64,000 bases of DNA, from assembly GCF_030271165.1 (NCBI RefSeq), contig NZ_JASSZH010000038.1, positions 35,380 through 99,379 of the forward strand, given 5' to 3'. The notes below the pieces were generated by a model. The model was not told the origin of the DNA, made no database searches, and saw only the letters and a program-made list of their open reading frames with translations. Positions 1 to 12,158 of this stretch are shown in pieces. The DNA comes from Psychromicrobium xiongbiense. Lineage in GTDB: Bacteria; Actinomycetota; Actinomycetes; Actinomycetales; Micrococcaceae. Each line of letters starts with the position of its first letter. Positions within the stretch are counted from its first letter, which is position 1. A program made the translations under genes and the position numbers.

Positions 1-1509
1 GCTCATGTCTCCGTCGTAGCCGAGCAGAATCTGGGTGCGGCGGTCATCACCGAACTTGTTGCTGATCTCCGCCAGCTCCTCGCTGACCAGGGTGCGCTGA
101 CGCTCCTCGGAGGCCAGGATCGCGTTGTATTCAGCGATTTCGAGTTCCAGCTTTGCGTGCTCGTCCTGAATCTTCTGCCGTTCCAGGGCGGCGAGCTTAC
201 GCAGCTGCATGTCCAGGATCGCGTTCGCCTGAAGATCGTCAATGTTCAGCAGGGTCTTCAGGCCGTTGCGGGCCTCTTCACCAGTAGCCGAACGGCGGAT
301 CAACGCGATGACCTCATCCAGCGCATCGAGCGCCTTGAGCAGGCCGCGCAGAATGTGCGCCCGGGCCTCAGCCTCATTGAGCAGAAAGCGGGTGCGACGG
401 ACAATGACTTCCATCTGGTGGGTCACCCAGTGCCGGACGAAGCCGTCCAGGCTCAGGGTGCGCGGCACGCCGTCGACGATAGCGAGCATATTGGCGCTGA
501 AGTTCTCCTGCAGCGAGGTGTGCTTGTAGAGGTTGTTCAGCACCACCTTGGCGACAGCATCACGCTTGAGCACGATGACGAGGCGCTGGCCGGTGCGGCC
601 GGAGGTCTCATCGCGCAAGTCGGCGATGCCGGCGACCTTGCCATCCTTGACCAGCTCAGCGATCTTGATCGCCAGGTTGTCCGGATTGGCCTGGTACGGC
701 AGTTCAGTGACCACGAGGCAGGTGCGACCCTGAATTTCCTCAACGTTGACCACGGCCCGCATGGTGATGGAGCCACGACCGGTGCGGTAGGCATCCTCAA
801 TGCCCTTATGGCCCAGGATCTGTGCACCGGTAGGGAAGTCCGGGCCCTTGATCCGCTGGATCAGGGCTTCCAGGAGTTCTTCCCGCGTGGCTTCAGGGTT
901 CTTCAGGTACCACTGGACGCCATCGGCAACCTCGCGGAGGTTGTGCGGCGGGATGTTCGTCGCCATACCCACGGCGATGCCGGAGGAGCCGTTGACCAGC
1001 AGGTTCGGGAACCGGGCCGGCAGCACCACGGGCTCACGGTTCTTGCCGTCATAGTTGTCCTGGAAATCGACGGTGTCCTTGTCGATATCCCGGACCAGTT
1101 CCATGGCCAGCGGCGCCATTTTGCATTCGGTGTACCGCGGAGCGGCCGCGCCGTCGTTGCCCGGCGATCCGAAGTTCCCCTGGCCCAGAGCGAGCGGATA
1201 CCGCATGACCCAGTCCTGGATCAGACGTACCAGCGCATCGTAGATCGCGGTGTCACCGTGCGGGTGGTACTGGCCCATGACCTCGCCCACCACACGTGCA
1301 CACTTGTTGAAGGCGCGGTCCGGCCGGTAGCCGCCGTCGTACATCGCATAGATGACGCGCCGGTGCACCGGCTTGAGGCCGTCCCGCACATCCGGCAGGG
1401 CACGGCCCACAATGACCGCCATGGCGTAGTCCAGATAGGACTGCTGCATTTCAGTCTGTAGATCAACCTGTTCAACCCGGTCGATTACGCCGCCATTTTC
1501 CTCAGACAT
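1..1509 (-). CDS. gyrA: DNA gyrase subunit A (3' part beyond window)
   Basis: DNA gyrase A subunit, the breakage-reunion half of the A2B2 enzyme that introduces negative supercoils. The reading frame is open from the ATG at 1509 to the left edge (503 codons), so the C-terminal beta-pinwheel is outside the window. Visible hallmarks are the opening [20 protein letters not shown], the conserved [25 protein letters not shown], split here by position only, the quinolone-pocket segment [16 protein letters not shown] and the catalytic-tyrosine motif APRYTECKM. The residue equivalent to E. coli Ser83 is Thr and the Asp87 equivalent is Asp; effect on drug sensitivity cannot be judged from this alone. 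It follows gyrB by 35 bases and is probably cotranscribed with it. Confidence 0.97.
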   Translation of the reverse strand, partial: MSEENGGVIDRVEQVDLQTEMQQSYLDYAMAVIVGRALPDVRDGLKPVHRRVIYAMYDGGYRPDRAFNKCARVVGEVMGQYHPHGDTAIYDALVRLIQDWVMRYPLALGQGNFGSPGNDGAAAPRYTECKMAPLAMELVRDIDKDTVDFQDNYDGKNREPVVLPARFPNLLVNGSSGIAVGMATNIPPHNLREVADGVQWYLKNPEATREELLEALIQRIKGPDFPTGAQILGHKGIEDAYRTGRGSITMRAVVNVEEIQGRTCLVVTELPYQANPDNLAIKIAELVKDGKVAGIADLRDETSGRTGQRLVIVLKRDAVAKVVLNNLYKHTSLQENFSANMLAIVDGVPRTLSLDGFVRHWVTHQMEVIVRRTRFLLNEAEARAHILRGLLKALDALDEVIALIRRSATGEEARNGLKTLLNIDDLQANAILDMQLRKLAALERQKIQDEHAKLELEIAEYNAILASEERQRTLVSEELAEISNKFGDDRRTQILLGYDGDMS

Positions 1510-1544
1510 AGTTCACTTCGCTTTCGTTGCAGCACGTCACAGGC

Positions 1545-3686
<2,142 letters not shown>

Positions 3687-3834
3687 CAGGATGGCCTTGC
3701 CTGGGCGCCTCTTCGGAGCCATGAAATGGCCATGGTTGGCGCAGAATGCCGGATAGAACGAATTTTTGAGCGCTCAGTTAGGTCCTATACGCCCCCCGGG
3801 GTCTCTGGAGCGGCTGTCTGCCGTTTTCCGGCGC

Positions 3835-4461
3835 TCAGCCGTAGGTGTCCCGGGGACCTCTTCCGTTGACCCGGCGTTGCCCCTTGGCCCAGTTGGGTGC
3901 GGTAGGGCCCAGCACCTGGATTCTGGTGACCACTCCTGATCCCAGCTCGGCCTCAAAACGTCCCAGCAGAGCTCCGGTCAGCAACCGCAACTGGGTGGCC
4001 CAGGTGGTCGAATCGCAACGAACCTGCAGAACCGTACCTTCGAAAGATTCCGGCTGGGCATGAGCTGCGATGTCCTCGCCCACCAGCGTGGACCATTGAG
4101 CCATGACGGAGCCGACGGCGACCGGTGCGGACCAGCCGCGCTCGGCCACCAGTCGTCCCACCACCTCGCCCAGATCCTGAGGGTCTCGTCCGATGTAGCG
4201 ATCGATGGGCCGTCGGCGACGCGCGCGACGGGCCGAAGCATGCTCCGGCGTCGATGAGAACCCGAACCCTGCGGCGGCCCGGGCTGCGGCCCCGGTCAAC
4301 CGGCGCTCCCCTCGTGATTCTGCGGACCGACGCACCCGGCCCAGTGCCGAGCGGGCGGCATCGACCGTCATCTCATCGGACGCCAGAGGCTCCTCCGCTG
4401 GCGAATCGCCGTCCACCCAATCACCTTCCACAGGGTCGGGCTGCTCAGGCTTCGGCGGCAT
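3835..4461 (-). CDS. dciA: DciA-like DUF721 protein
   Basis: DUF721 family protein of 208 aa, the actinobacterial DciA homologue that lies between recF and gyrB and is implicated in loading or operating the DnaB replicative helicase. The first half is acidic and probably disordered; the conserved part begins near RYIGRDPQDLGEVVGRLVAE and continues through GWSAPVAVGSVMAQWSTLVG and LQVRCDSTTWATQLRL. The start ATG at 4461 has AGGAGGTGG nine bases upstream and overlaps the recF end by 17 bases, so translation is probably coupled. A longer frame to 4539 lies wholly inside recF and is not supported. Its partner dnaB lies far away in this window at 46435. Confidence 0.88.
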   Translation of the reverse strand: MPPKPEQPDPVEGDWVDGDSPAEEPLASDEMTVDAARSALGRVRRSAESRGERRLTGAAARAAAGFGFSSTPEHASARRARRRRPIDRYIGRDPQDLGEVVGRLVAERGWSAPVAVGSVMAQWSTLVGEDIAAHAQPESFEGTVLQVRCDSTTWATQLRLLTGALLGRFEAELGSGVVTRIQVLGPTAPNWAKGQRRVNGRGPRDTYG

Positions 4462-5725
4462 CGGGTTCCACCTCCTCAGTGCCGGGCACTGGACTCTGAT
4501 CCATGGATTCCTGGTCCGCCGATGTCTGCTCCACCACACCGAGGGCGGTCACCCGCACACGATCCCCGCGCAGCGAAGAAGGCACATCGCCCTCGACGGC
4601 GGCGGTGACCAGAACCTGCTCGGCTTCCGCCACGAGAGCAGCGAGCTTTGCCCTGCGCGAAGCGTCCAGTTCAGCAAAGACGTCGTCCAGAATGAGGATC
4701 GGATCGGATCCGTCCGTCGTCTGATCCTGGCGCAGGACGTAGAAACAGGCGAGCCGCAGGGACAGTGCAAACGACCACGTCTCACCATGCGAGGCGAAAC
4801 CCTTGGCCGGAGCTGATCCGAGGATCAGAGCGAGCTCATCACGATGCGGTCCCACCAGGGTGATGCCGCGCTCCAGCTCACGCGGCCGGGCTGTCTCCAG
4901 AGCCTCCCGGTACCGCTGCGCCCATTCCTGCACCGACACAACATCCGGCGAAAGATCCTGCCCGGTTGCCTCCACCACCGCCTCGCCGTCATCGGACTCA
5001 TCATCCTGATACCCGGCCAGGCTGGAGCGATAGTGCAGCTGCACTTCCTTGCTGCCATCCGTGAGGGCGGCATACGCCCGGCTCACCTGCGGGCGCAAAA
5101 GCTCCACGACGGCCAACCGCGCAACCAGCACCCGAGCGGCCTGCTCGGCCAGATGCTCATCCCAGACAGCCAGAGTCGCCTCAAACTCAGGGCCGGGATT
5201 GCGCCGGTACCCCTGGGATCGGGCGGATTTCAGCAGGGCATTGCGCTGTTTGAGAACCCGCTCATAATCGGCCCGTACACCGGCAAAACGCGGCGAGAGT
5301 GCCTGGGCCAGATCATCGAGAAAACGACGCCGGACCCCCGGGTCTCCCTTGACCAGCGCCAGATCCTCGGGGGCGAACAGCACACTGCGGCACAGGCCCA
5401 GAATGTCCCGGGCCCGCACCGGATTGGCCCGGTTGATCCGAGCCCGGTTGGCTCGCGAGGCGTTGATCTCCACCTCAAGGCTCAGTCGCTGTACTCCACG
5501 AACCAGGCTGGCCCGGATGATGGCGCGTTCCGCACCAAAACGGATCAGCGGGCCATCCTGGGAGACCCGGTGCGAGGACAGGGCACTCACGTAGCCCAGG
5601 GCCTCCACCAGGTTGGTTTTCCCCAGTCCGTTGGAGCCGATGAACACCGTGACTCCGGGCCGCAGGTGAAGATCAGCCTCGCGGTAGGACCGGAAGTCCG
5701 TCACGGCGAGCCGTTCCAGATACAT
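4445..5725 (-). CDS. recF: DNA replication/repair protein RecF
   Basis: RecF, SMC-like ATPase that acts with RecO and RecR to load RecA on gapped DNA, 426 aa. The N-terminus MYLERLAVTDFRSYREADL is typical. Walker A is GSNGLGKTNLVEA near residue 30, the signature region GPHRDELALIL is near residue 290, and Walker B is ILILDDVFAELD near residue 345. The protein is longer than E. coli RecF (about 357 aa), with an insertion around residues 230-255 (acidic YQDDESDDGEAV) and a C-terminal extension; this is common in actinobacteria. It is placed in the classical origin cluster, 16 bases after gnd and overlapping dciA. Confidence 0.96.
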   Translation of the reverse strand: MYLERLAVTDFRSYREADLHLRPGVTVFIGSNGLGKTNLVEALGYVSALSSHRVSQDGPLIRFGAERAIIRASLVRGVQRLSLEVEINASRANRARINRANPVRARDILGLCRSVLFAPEDLALVKGDPGVRRRFLDDLAQALSPRFAGVRADYERVLKQRNALLKSARSQGYRRNPGPEFEATLAVWDEHLAEQAARVLVARLAVVELLRPQVSRAYAALTDGSKEVQLHYRSSLAGYQDDESDDGEAVVEATGQDLSPDVVSVQEWAQRYREALETARPRELERGITLVGPHRDELALILGSAPAKGFASHGETWSFALSLRLACFYVLRQDQTTDGSDPILILDDVFAELDASRRAKLAALVAEAEQVLVTAAVEGDVPSSLRGDRVRVTALGVVEQTSADQESMDQSPVPGTEEVEPDAAEA

Positions 5726-5741
5726 TCCGGTCCCTCAGCCG

Positions 5742-6626
<885 letters not shown>

Positions 6627-6730
6627 GATGACTCTTTTCTGAAGGTGATGTGTCGGTGAAGAAAAGCGTGAAGGGCAGGATGGGGATGGTCGCTGAGCTG
6701 ATCCCGAGGAAAGCTCTCTGACCAACGGTC

Positions 6731-7855
6731 CTATTGGTTGGGTAGGCGTACCGGCATCACCAGATAACGATAATCATCCTGGTCATCTCCACCGATCTCG
6801 TTCTGGGCCGTCATCATGGCGGGTTTAGGCGCCGAAGTGAAGGAGAACCGCACATATTTGCTGTCAAAGGCACCCAGTCCTTCACCCAGGAAGTGCGGAT
6901 TGAACGCCACGGTGATGTCTTCCCCGGTCAGCGTTGATTCGAGCGCCTCGGAGGCCTGGGCATCTTCACCGGTTCCGGCGTCCAGGCTGACCTGACCATC
7001 GGTAAAGGCGAGCCTGACGGGAGTGTTCCGCTCCGCCACCAGGGAGACACGACGGACGGCTTCGATCAGTGCGGCGGTTTCCACCGCCGCGTGAATCGGC
7101 GTGCTCTCCGGGAACAGCGAACGGATCTTGGGGTAATCGCCGTCGACCAGCAGCGAGGTTGTCCGGCGTCCGCCGCTTTCAAAACCGATCAGGTCCGCCG
7201 AGTCAGACAGTGCCAGGCTGATGTCGCCGGCTCCGCCGAGCGTCTTGGCTACCTCGCCCAGGGTTTTCGCTTTGACCAGCACCGACGTCGAAATTCCAGG
7301 AGTCGCCGGTTTCCAGTGCAGCTCGCGCATCGCCAGCCGGTACCGGTCCGTGGCCAACAGGGTGATCAGGTCATCTTCGATTTCCATCTTGATGCCGGCC
7401 AGTACCGGGAGAGTGTCATCTTTGCTGGCTGCAACCCCCACTTGCGCCACGGCACGGGCGAAAGCATCGCCTGGAACGGTACCACTGAGCGAGGGCAGAA
7501 CCGGCAACTCGGGGTAATCGGCATCGGGCATCGTCGCCAGGTTGAAGCGCGCATTGCGGCAGGTCAGCGTGACTTTGCTGCCATCGGTTTCCACCTCGAC
7601 AGGGGCCGCTGGCAGGCTGCGACAAATATCAGCCAGGAGGCGTCCGGAGACCAGGATGGTGCCGGGTTCAGCAACATCGGCGGCAATTTCCAGGCGGGCG
7701 GAAATCTCGTAGTCAAAGCTGGAGAGGGTCAGCGTGCCGGCCTCCGCCTTGAGCAGCATGCCCGAAAGAACAGGCATCTGAGGTCGGGGAGAAAGCGACC
7801 GGGCCGCCCAGCTCACAGCATCGTTGAGAACATCCCGTTCAACTCGGAACTTCAC
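6731..7855 (-). CDS. dnaN: DNA polymerase III sliding clamp (beta subunit)
   Basis: Beta clamp that encircles DNA and tethers the replicative polymerase, 374 aa, GTG start at 7855 (MKFRVERDVLNDAVSWAARS). The three repeated clamp folds are recognisable: PVLSGMLLKAEAGTLTLSSF in the first, LPVLAGIKMEIEDDLITLLA in the second, and the C-terminal YRYLVMPVRLPN, a conserved ending of beta clamps. The length matches the family. It lies downstream of dnaA on the same strand, separated by the probable origin, and 104 bases upstream of gnd. Confidence 0.97.
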   Translation of the reverse strand: MKFRVERDVLNDAVSWAARSLSPRPQMPVLSGMLLKAEAGTLTLSSFDYEISARLEIAADVAEPGTILVSGRLLADICRSLPAAPVEVETDGSKVTLTCRNARFNLATMPDADYPELPVLPSLSGTVPGDAFARAVAQVGVAASKDDTLPVLAGIKMEIEDDLITLLATDRYRLAMRELHWKPATPGISTSVLVKAKTLGEVAKTLGGAGDISLALSDSADLIGFESGGRRTTSLLVDGDYPKIRSLFPESTPIHAAVETAALIEAVRRVSLVAERNTPVRLAFTDGQVSLDAGTGEDAQASEALESTLTGEDITVAFNPHFLGEGLGAFDSKYVRFSFTSAPKPAMMTAQNEIGGDDQDDYRYLVMPVRLPNQ

Positions 7856-8295
7856 GGAAGCGTGCCCCTTTTCTATGCGATCTGGCTGAGAGTCTGGAGC
7901 ACATTTCCTGACAAATGGCAGAGAACGGCGTGACCACAGCGGTGCTGACCTTAGCTTAGCGGCTTGTCTGTGATCGATGCTCGCCGCTGCCAGAGGCGGC
8001 AGAGTTGGCAGAATTCGGCCTGGAGGGGTTCATGTTGTTTGAGGAACGAGGAATTTTTGGGATTTGTAGTGTTAATAACTGTTGTGGATACTGTGGATAA
8101 CTCGTTCTGGCCGGGCTGAGCCTGCACAAATGCCTGTGGGGAAAGTGTGGGAAACCCGCTCACTCTCCACGCTGGCCTGTGCACAGTCCGGATGCCAATT
8201 TTTGTCATCAACAGTCAGAGTGAGGGTTGTGGACAGAAAATTGTTGTTCTGCACGCCTCGCCCCCAGGGAAGTCCACAGGGTGGTTTCGGGTGGT
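7856..8295. other. oriC: Probable chromosomal replication origin oriC (dnaA-dnaN gap)
   Basis: This 440-base non-coding gap between dnaA and dnaN is where actinobacterial origins lie. Sites resembling the DnaA box TTATCCACA on either strand are TGTGGATAC at 8083-8091, a perfect TGTGGATAA at 8092-8100, TGTGCACA at 8178-8185, TGTGGACAG at 8228-8236 and AAGTCCACA at 8270-8278. The first two abut each other. Immediately left of them, about 8049-8081, is the most AT-rich run of the gap, a candidate unwinding element. No gene is supported here. The leftward half (7856-8030) shows no boxes. Confidence 0.8.
8083..8100. promoter_or_regulatory. Abutting pair of DnaA boxes in oriC
   Basis: TGTGGATAC followed without a gap by TGTGGATAA. 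The second is a perfect DnaA box (reverse complement TTATCCACA) and the first differs at one base. They sit next to the AT-rich segment 8049-8081, the arrangement expected for origin opening by DnaA. Confidence 0.75.
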
Positions 8296-9762
8296 TTAGC
8301 CCTGACGTTGCTGCTGTTTGATCAGGTTGGTCAGCTCGGTGACCTGGTTGTAGATGGTCCGGCGTTCGGCCATGAGCTCACGGATCTTACGGTCGGCATG
8401 GATCACCGTGGTGTGATCGCGTCCGCCCAGTTCCTGACCGATCTTTGGTAGTGACAGATCGGTCAGTTCCCGGCACAGGTACATGGCGATCTGCCGGGCA
8501 TTGACCAGGGTCCGTGTGCGCGACTTCGACTTCAGCTCGTCAAGAGTCAGCTTGAAGTAGGCCGCGGTCTGCGCGAGGATCGTCGTCGCGGTGATCTGCT
8601 GATCGCCGTCGTCTGAAATGAGATCCTTGAGCACTGACTCGGCCAGGCTGACATCCACCGGCTGACGATTGAGCGAGGCGAAGGCCGTCACCCGGATCAG
8701 TGCCCCTTCCAACTCCCGGATGTTAGTGGAGATTTTGGAGGCGATGTATTCGAGCACGTCATCGGGCGCTTCCAGGTTCTCGCCGATCGCCTTCTTACGC
8801 AGGATGGCGATGCGGGTTTCCAGCTCGGGAGGCTGAACATCGGTCAACAGGCCCCATTCAAAGCGTGAGCGCATCCGCTCTTCGAACCCTGAAAGTTGCT
8901 TGGGAGGCAAGTCTGAGGTGATGACGACCTGCTTGTTGTGGTTGTGCAGGGCGTTGAAGGTATGGAAAAACTCCTCCTGCGTCGCTTCTTTTCCGGAGAG
9001 GAACTGAATGTCGTCGATCAACAGGATGTCCACGTTGCGGTACGTGGTTTTGAAGCTCGTTCCCTCGTCGTAACGAATGGAGTTGATGAACTCATTAGTG
9101 AACTCTTCTGAGTTGACGTACCGGACCCGGATTCCGGAGTACAGCCGCCGCGCATAGTGCCCGATGGCGTGCAGAAGATGAGTCTTGCCCAGGCCGGAAT
9201 CGCCATAGATGAATAGCGGGTTGTAGGCCTTGGCCGGAGCTTCGGCGACGGCGACGGCTGCTGCGTGGGCAAAGCGATTGGACTGGCCGATGACGAAGGT
9301 GTCAAAAATATATTTCGGATTGAGTCGGCCAAACTCATTGGAGGTGCTGGGTGGCGTGGGTTGTGGTCTCAGATCCTCTTCAACGGTCTCCTCAGCGAGC
9401 TGTTCACGCCGTTCTGGATCAGGCTGCGCGCGGGTACTTCCGGTGTTGGGGTTCCCCTCCGAGGGAAAATTTTCCTCATCGGCCAGGGGAGTCAGTTCAG
9501 CATCGACGCTGATGGCACACAACACTTCTGGCCCGAAGACCTGGCGCAGCGCTGCATCGAGCGGACTTTTCAGCTGAGTCTGCAGCACTTCCCGGGTCAA
9601 CTCGTTCGGCACCGCGATCAGCAATGTGGAGCCGATGAGGCCCTGTGCGCGGGCCAGGGCAATGAATCCACGCTGACGCGGCGAGACGTTTTCGTCGTGT
9701 TCGAGCGCTTTCACTACCTGTCGCCAGGAGCTCGCGATATCGTCGAAGGTTTCCGCGCTCAT
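8296..9762 (-). CDS. dnaA: Chromosomal replication initiator DnaA
   Basis: AAA+ initiator that binds DnaA boxes and melts oriC, 488 aa from ATG 9762. Domain I begins at SSWRQVVKALEHDENVSPRQ; an acidic, Pro/Glu-rich linker (about residues 90-145) follows; the ATPase begins LNPKYIFDTFVIGQSNRFAH with Walker A GDSGLGKTHLL at about 187-197 and Walker B LLIDDIQFLSGKEATQEEFF. The C-terminal DNA-binding helix-turn-helix carries the signature GGRDHTTVIHADRKI. The start is chosen by family alignment and by AGGCAGGATCC upstream; the frame stays open further but reaches into DnaA boxes and the promoter. Probably autoregulated through the boxes at 9815-9947. Confidence 0.97.
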   Translation of the reverse strand: MSAETFDDIASSWRQVVKALEHDENVSPRQRGFIALARAQGLIGSTLLIAVPNELTREVLQTQLKSPLDAALRQVFGPEVLCAISVDAELTPLADEENFPSEGNPNTGSTRAQPDPERREQLAEETVEEDLRPQPTPPSTSNEFGRLNPKYIFDTFVIGQSNRFAHAAAVAVAEAPAKAYNPLFIYGDSGLGKTHLLHAIGHYARRLYSGIRVRYVNSEEFTNEFINSIRYDEGTSFKTTYRNVDILLIDDIQFLSGKEATQEEFFHTFNALHNHNKQVVITSDLPPKQLSGFEERMRSRFEWGLLTDVQPPELETRIAILRKKAIGENLEAPDDVLEYIASKISTNIRELEGALIRVTAFASLNRQPVDVSLAESVLKDLISDDGDQQITATTILAQTAAYFKLTLDELKSKSRTRTLVNARQIAMYLCRELTDLSLPKIGQELGGRDHTTVIHADRKIRELMAERRTIYNQVTELTNLIKQQQRQG

Positions 9763-9814
9763 GCGTTCTGGATCCTGCCTACCGTTGATTAGCTGCGTGC
9801 TCTGAGACTCGTCG

Positions 9815-9947
9815 TCATCCACAGACTTATACACAGCCGTGGATAAAGAGCCATTGCCTAAGCCTAGGTGAAGTTTGGTCGCCGTGGTAGCGAGATCGCG
9901 TGGGGCCGGTGCAGGGATGGTCCACAGTCCGGAATTGGATTTCCACA
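9815..9947. promoter_or_regulatory. DnaA boxes upstream of dnaA
   Basis: Within the 380-base dnaA-rpmH divergent gap (9763-10142) are TCATCCACA at 9815-9823, TTATACACA at 9827-9835, CGTGGATAA at 9838-9846, TGGTCCACA at 9918-9926 and ATTTCCACA at 9939-9947. Each is within one or two bases of TTATCCACA. They sit between the probable dnaA promoter and its start, so autoregulation by DnaA, or a second arm of the origin, is likely. The rest of the gap is expected to carry the rpmH promoter, which I cannot place with confidence. Confidence 0.65.
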
Positions 9948-10046
9948 GGTGATGGAGGGGGCAGCAATCCACACCCTCCAGCGGCGGTGTTCCAGGGCTG
10001 GTTTGACTGGAGGCCTCCTGCTGGCCTAACGTTGCCTAGTCCTTTG

Positions 10047-10062
10047 TGCCTGTTTTCAGGCA
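10047..10062. other. Small perfect hairpin in dnaA-rpmH gap
   Basis: TGCCTG-TTTT-CAGGCA, a perfect 6-base stem with a 4-base loop, lies about 80 bases upstream of rpmH. It could be part of the rpmH leader RNA or a short operator. Function unknown. Confidence 0.35.
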
Positions 10063-10142
10063 TCTGATCTACAGCCGCGCAGACCCGTAACTTCCCCAGT
10101 CGCTTTCGGTCTAGCGCACCGAAATCGTTGGAGTTGACCACC

Positions 10143-10280
10143 GTGAGCAAGCGGACCTTTCAGCCGAATAACCGCCGTCGTGCCAAGAAGCACGGTTTCC
10201 GTCTGCGGATGCGTACGCGTGCCGGCCGCGCCATTCTTTCTGCACGTCGCAGCAAAGGCCGCACCGAACTTTCCGCCTGA
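10143..10280 (+). CDS. rpmH: 50S ribosomal protein bL34
   Basis: Ribosomal protein bL34, 45 aa, GTG start. The translation begins [20 protein letters not shown] and ends SKGRTELSA, matching the highly basic family along its whole length. TTGGAG lies upstream of the GTG. It is the first gene of the rightward rpmH-rnpA-yidD-yidC-jag-rsmG arm, as in nearly all bacteria, and is divergent from dnaA. Confidence 0.97.
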   Translation: MSKRTFQPNNRRRAKKHGFRLRMRTRAGRAILSARRSKGRTELSA

Positions 10281-10338
10281 GTTGATCTGACGCCGGTTGG
10301 CGAGGGAACAGCAATGAAACTCCTTCAGGGTTGATTCG

Positions 10339-10779
10339 GTGCTTCCCGCCCAGCAGCGCATGCGTCGATCCGCAGAGTTCTCCACTACCGTCCGTTCCGG
10401 CGTCCGTTCTGGGCGCCGGAACTTGGTGTTATATACGCACGTTTCCTCAGAGGGTGCAGCTGGAGCGCAGGATCCTGCGCGTTTCGGCTTCATTGTCTCG
10501 AAGGCGGTGGACAAACGGGCAGTGCGACGGAATCTCGTCAAGCGGCGCTTACGTGCCATCGCAGCGGAACTCGACCAACCGCGTGGACTGACGGTGGTGG
10601 TTCGGGCCCTGCCGTCATCGGTACAGGCCAGCTGGGCAGAATTGGATCAGGATTTCCGTTCTGCCTGGTCGCAGAGCATGAAGAAGCTACGTTCGATGCC
10701 GTCGTCGAGCCAGCTGACACCCTCCTTACCCCTGACCGAGGGGCGAGACCGAACGGTGGAAGGACACAGCGATGAGTGA
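10339..10779 (+). CDS. rnpA: Ribonuclease P protein component
   Basis: Protein subunit of RNase P, which processes tRNA 5' ends with its RNA partner; 146 aa with a GTG start. The family signature runs [19 protein letters not shown] then [13 protein letters not shown], containing the conserved RNR-type motif that contacts the RNA. The C-terminus has a Ser/Thr-rich extension of about 30 residues (residues 115-146) beyond the usual fold. The end overlaps the start of yidD by 8 bases, suggesting coupled translation. The catalytic RNA gene is not in the window. Confidence 0.95.
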   Translation: MLPAQQRMRRSAEFSTTVRSGVRSGRRNLVLYTHVSSEGAAGAQDPARFGFIVSKAVDKRAVRRNLVKRRLRAIAAELDQPRGLTVVVRALPSSVQASWAELDQDFRSAWSQSMKKLRSMPSSSQLTPSLPLTEGRDRTVEGHSDE

Positions 10780-11173
10780 ACATTCCTCAGCTCCTTCCCG
10801 CTCGTCCGCCCTGAAGCGGTTGGTGCGGCTGATTGTTGACCTGCCCAGGCTGCTGCTGATCGGTATTCTGCTGACGTACCGCTGGGCTATCTCGCCCCTG
10901 TATGGGCAGGTCTGCCGCTATTTTCCGAGTTGTTCGGCGTACGCACTGGAGGCTGTGACCTTACATGGCGCAGTGCGCGGCAGTTATCTCGCTGTGCGCC
11001 GACTACTGCGCTGCCACCCATGGAGTGCTGGGGGCATCGATCATGTCCCAGCGCACCCGCACCTTGATTTTGAACGGATTTCCAGTGCCGAGACGCCGCG
11101 GATTGTGATGTTGAATCACCCCGAGCGATACCTGGAAGACCGCCATGACCACGCACTACATCGTGCCGCCTGA
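10772..11173 (+). CDS. yidD: Membrane protein insertion efficiency factor YidD
   Basis: Small membrane-associated protein that assists YidC-dependent insertion, 133 aa. The signature is [19 protein letters not shown] followed by [15 protein letters not shown] and GGIDHVP, with the conserved cysteines. An amphipathic or hydrophobic N-terminal segment (about residues 16-40) precedes it. The C-terminal 35 residues, after DHVPAHP, are not part of the conserved core. It overlaps rnpA by 8 bases and lies 25 bases before yidC. Confidence 0.93.
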   Translation: MSEHSSAPSRSSALKRLVRLIVDLPRLLLIGILLTYRWAISPLYGQVCRYFPSCSAYALEAVTLHGAVRGSYLAVRRLLRCHPWSAGGIDHVPAHPHLDFERISSAETPRIVMLNHPERYLEDRHDHALHRAA

Positions 11174-11198
11174 GGCCTGACGAGGGGAACTTACTGAC

Positions 11199-12158
11199 AT
11201 GCCGGATATTCTTGGCACCATTCTGGTGCCATTCAAGTGGCTTGTTTCTGTCATCATGCTTGGCTTCCATGAGGGTCTGACCGCTCTGGGCATGCCTGGC
11301 GACAACGGCTGGACCTGGACGCTGTCCATCATCGGCCTGGTGCTGGTGATTCGCGCCGCACTGATTCCCGTGTTTGTGAAGCAGATCAAGGCACAGCGCG
11401 GTATGCAGGCACTGCAGCCGGAGATGAAAAAGCTTCAGCAGAAGTACAAGGGCAAGACGGATCAGATCTCCCGGCAGGCCATGTCCCAGGAGCAGATGGC
11501 GCTGTACAAGGCTCACGGCACCAACCCCTTCAGCGCCTGCTTGCCGATGCTGATCCAGATGCCCTTCTTCTTCTCCCTGTTCCAGGTGCTCTCCGGAGTC
11601 AGCCACGCAAGCCAGAACGCCCAGGGCATTGGTGCGTTGAGTCCCGAACAGGTACAGCAATTTGACCGGGCGGATATCTTCAGCGCACCGCTCTCGGCGG
11701 CGTTTCTTCCCCAGGTTCAGGGCGGTGACGTCAACGTCGCGGTGGTGGTTCTCTCCGTCATCATGATTCTGGCGATGATCGCCTCCCAGTTCATTACCCA
11801 GAAGCAGATCATGTCCAAGAACATGTCTGATGAGGCGATGGCTTCACCGTTCATGCGGCAGCAGAAGCTGATGCTGTACGTTTTGCCTCTGGTCTTCGGC
11901 ATTGGTGGCATCAACTTCCCGATCGGTGTGCTGATTTACTGGACCACCACTAACCTGTGGACGATGGGCCAGCAGTTCTTTGTGATCCGCCGGATGCCGA
12001 CTCCCGGTTCGCCCGCCTACCGTGAGTACCAGGAACGTCGCGTGGCGAAGGGCCTGCCGTTGCTGGGAGCTAAGAAGGTCGAAGAGCCGACTGAGGAAGT
12101 CGTGGAATCCAAGGGGCAGCGTGTGCAGCCTCAGCGCAAGAACAGGAAGAAAAAGTGA
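11199..12158 (+). CDS. yidC: Membrane protein insertase YidC
   Basis: Oxa1/Alb3/YidC insertase of the cytoplasmic membrane, 319 aa, Gram-positive type without the large periplasmic domain of E. coli YidC. The first hydrophobic segment is near residues 30-52 (WTLSIIGLVLVIRAALIPVF), where the Arg of the hydrophilic groove is visible. It is followed by the conserved KAQRGMQALQPEMKKLQQKY, NPFSACLPMLIQMPFFFSLF, and the C-terminal membrane segments around NFPIGVLIYWTTTNLWTMGQ. The tail ends in a basic stretch (QRKNRKKK) that probably contacts the ribosome. TGA overlaps the ATG of jag by one base. Confidence 0.96.
   Translation: MPDILGTILVPFKWLVSVIMLGFHEGLTALGMPGDNGWTWTLSIIGLVLVIRAALIPVFVKQIKAQRGMQALQPEMKKLQQKYKGKTDQISRQAMSQEQMALYKAHGTNPFSACLPMLIQMPFFFSLFQVLSGVSHASQNAQGIGALSPEQVQQFDRADIFSAPLSAAFLPQVQGGDVNVAVVVLSVIMILAMIASQFITQKQIMSKNMSDEAMASPFMRQQKLMLYVLPLVFGIGGINFPIGVLIYWTTTNLWTMGQQFFVIRRMPTPGSPAYREYQERRVAKGLPLLGAKKVEEPTEEVVESKGQRVQPQRKNRKKK

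Noticed and set aside
157..1461. 434-codon frame on the plus strand across gyrA
   Set aside because: It is antisense to the conserved gyrA frame; long antisense frames are usual in high-GC DNA. No family resemblance and no ribosome binding site.
4462..4539. Longer N-terminus for DciA
   Set aside because: Lies inside recF, has no ribosome binding site, and ATG 4461 is preceded by AGGAGGTGG.
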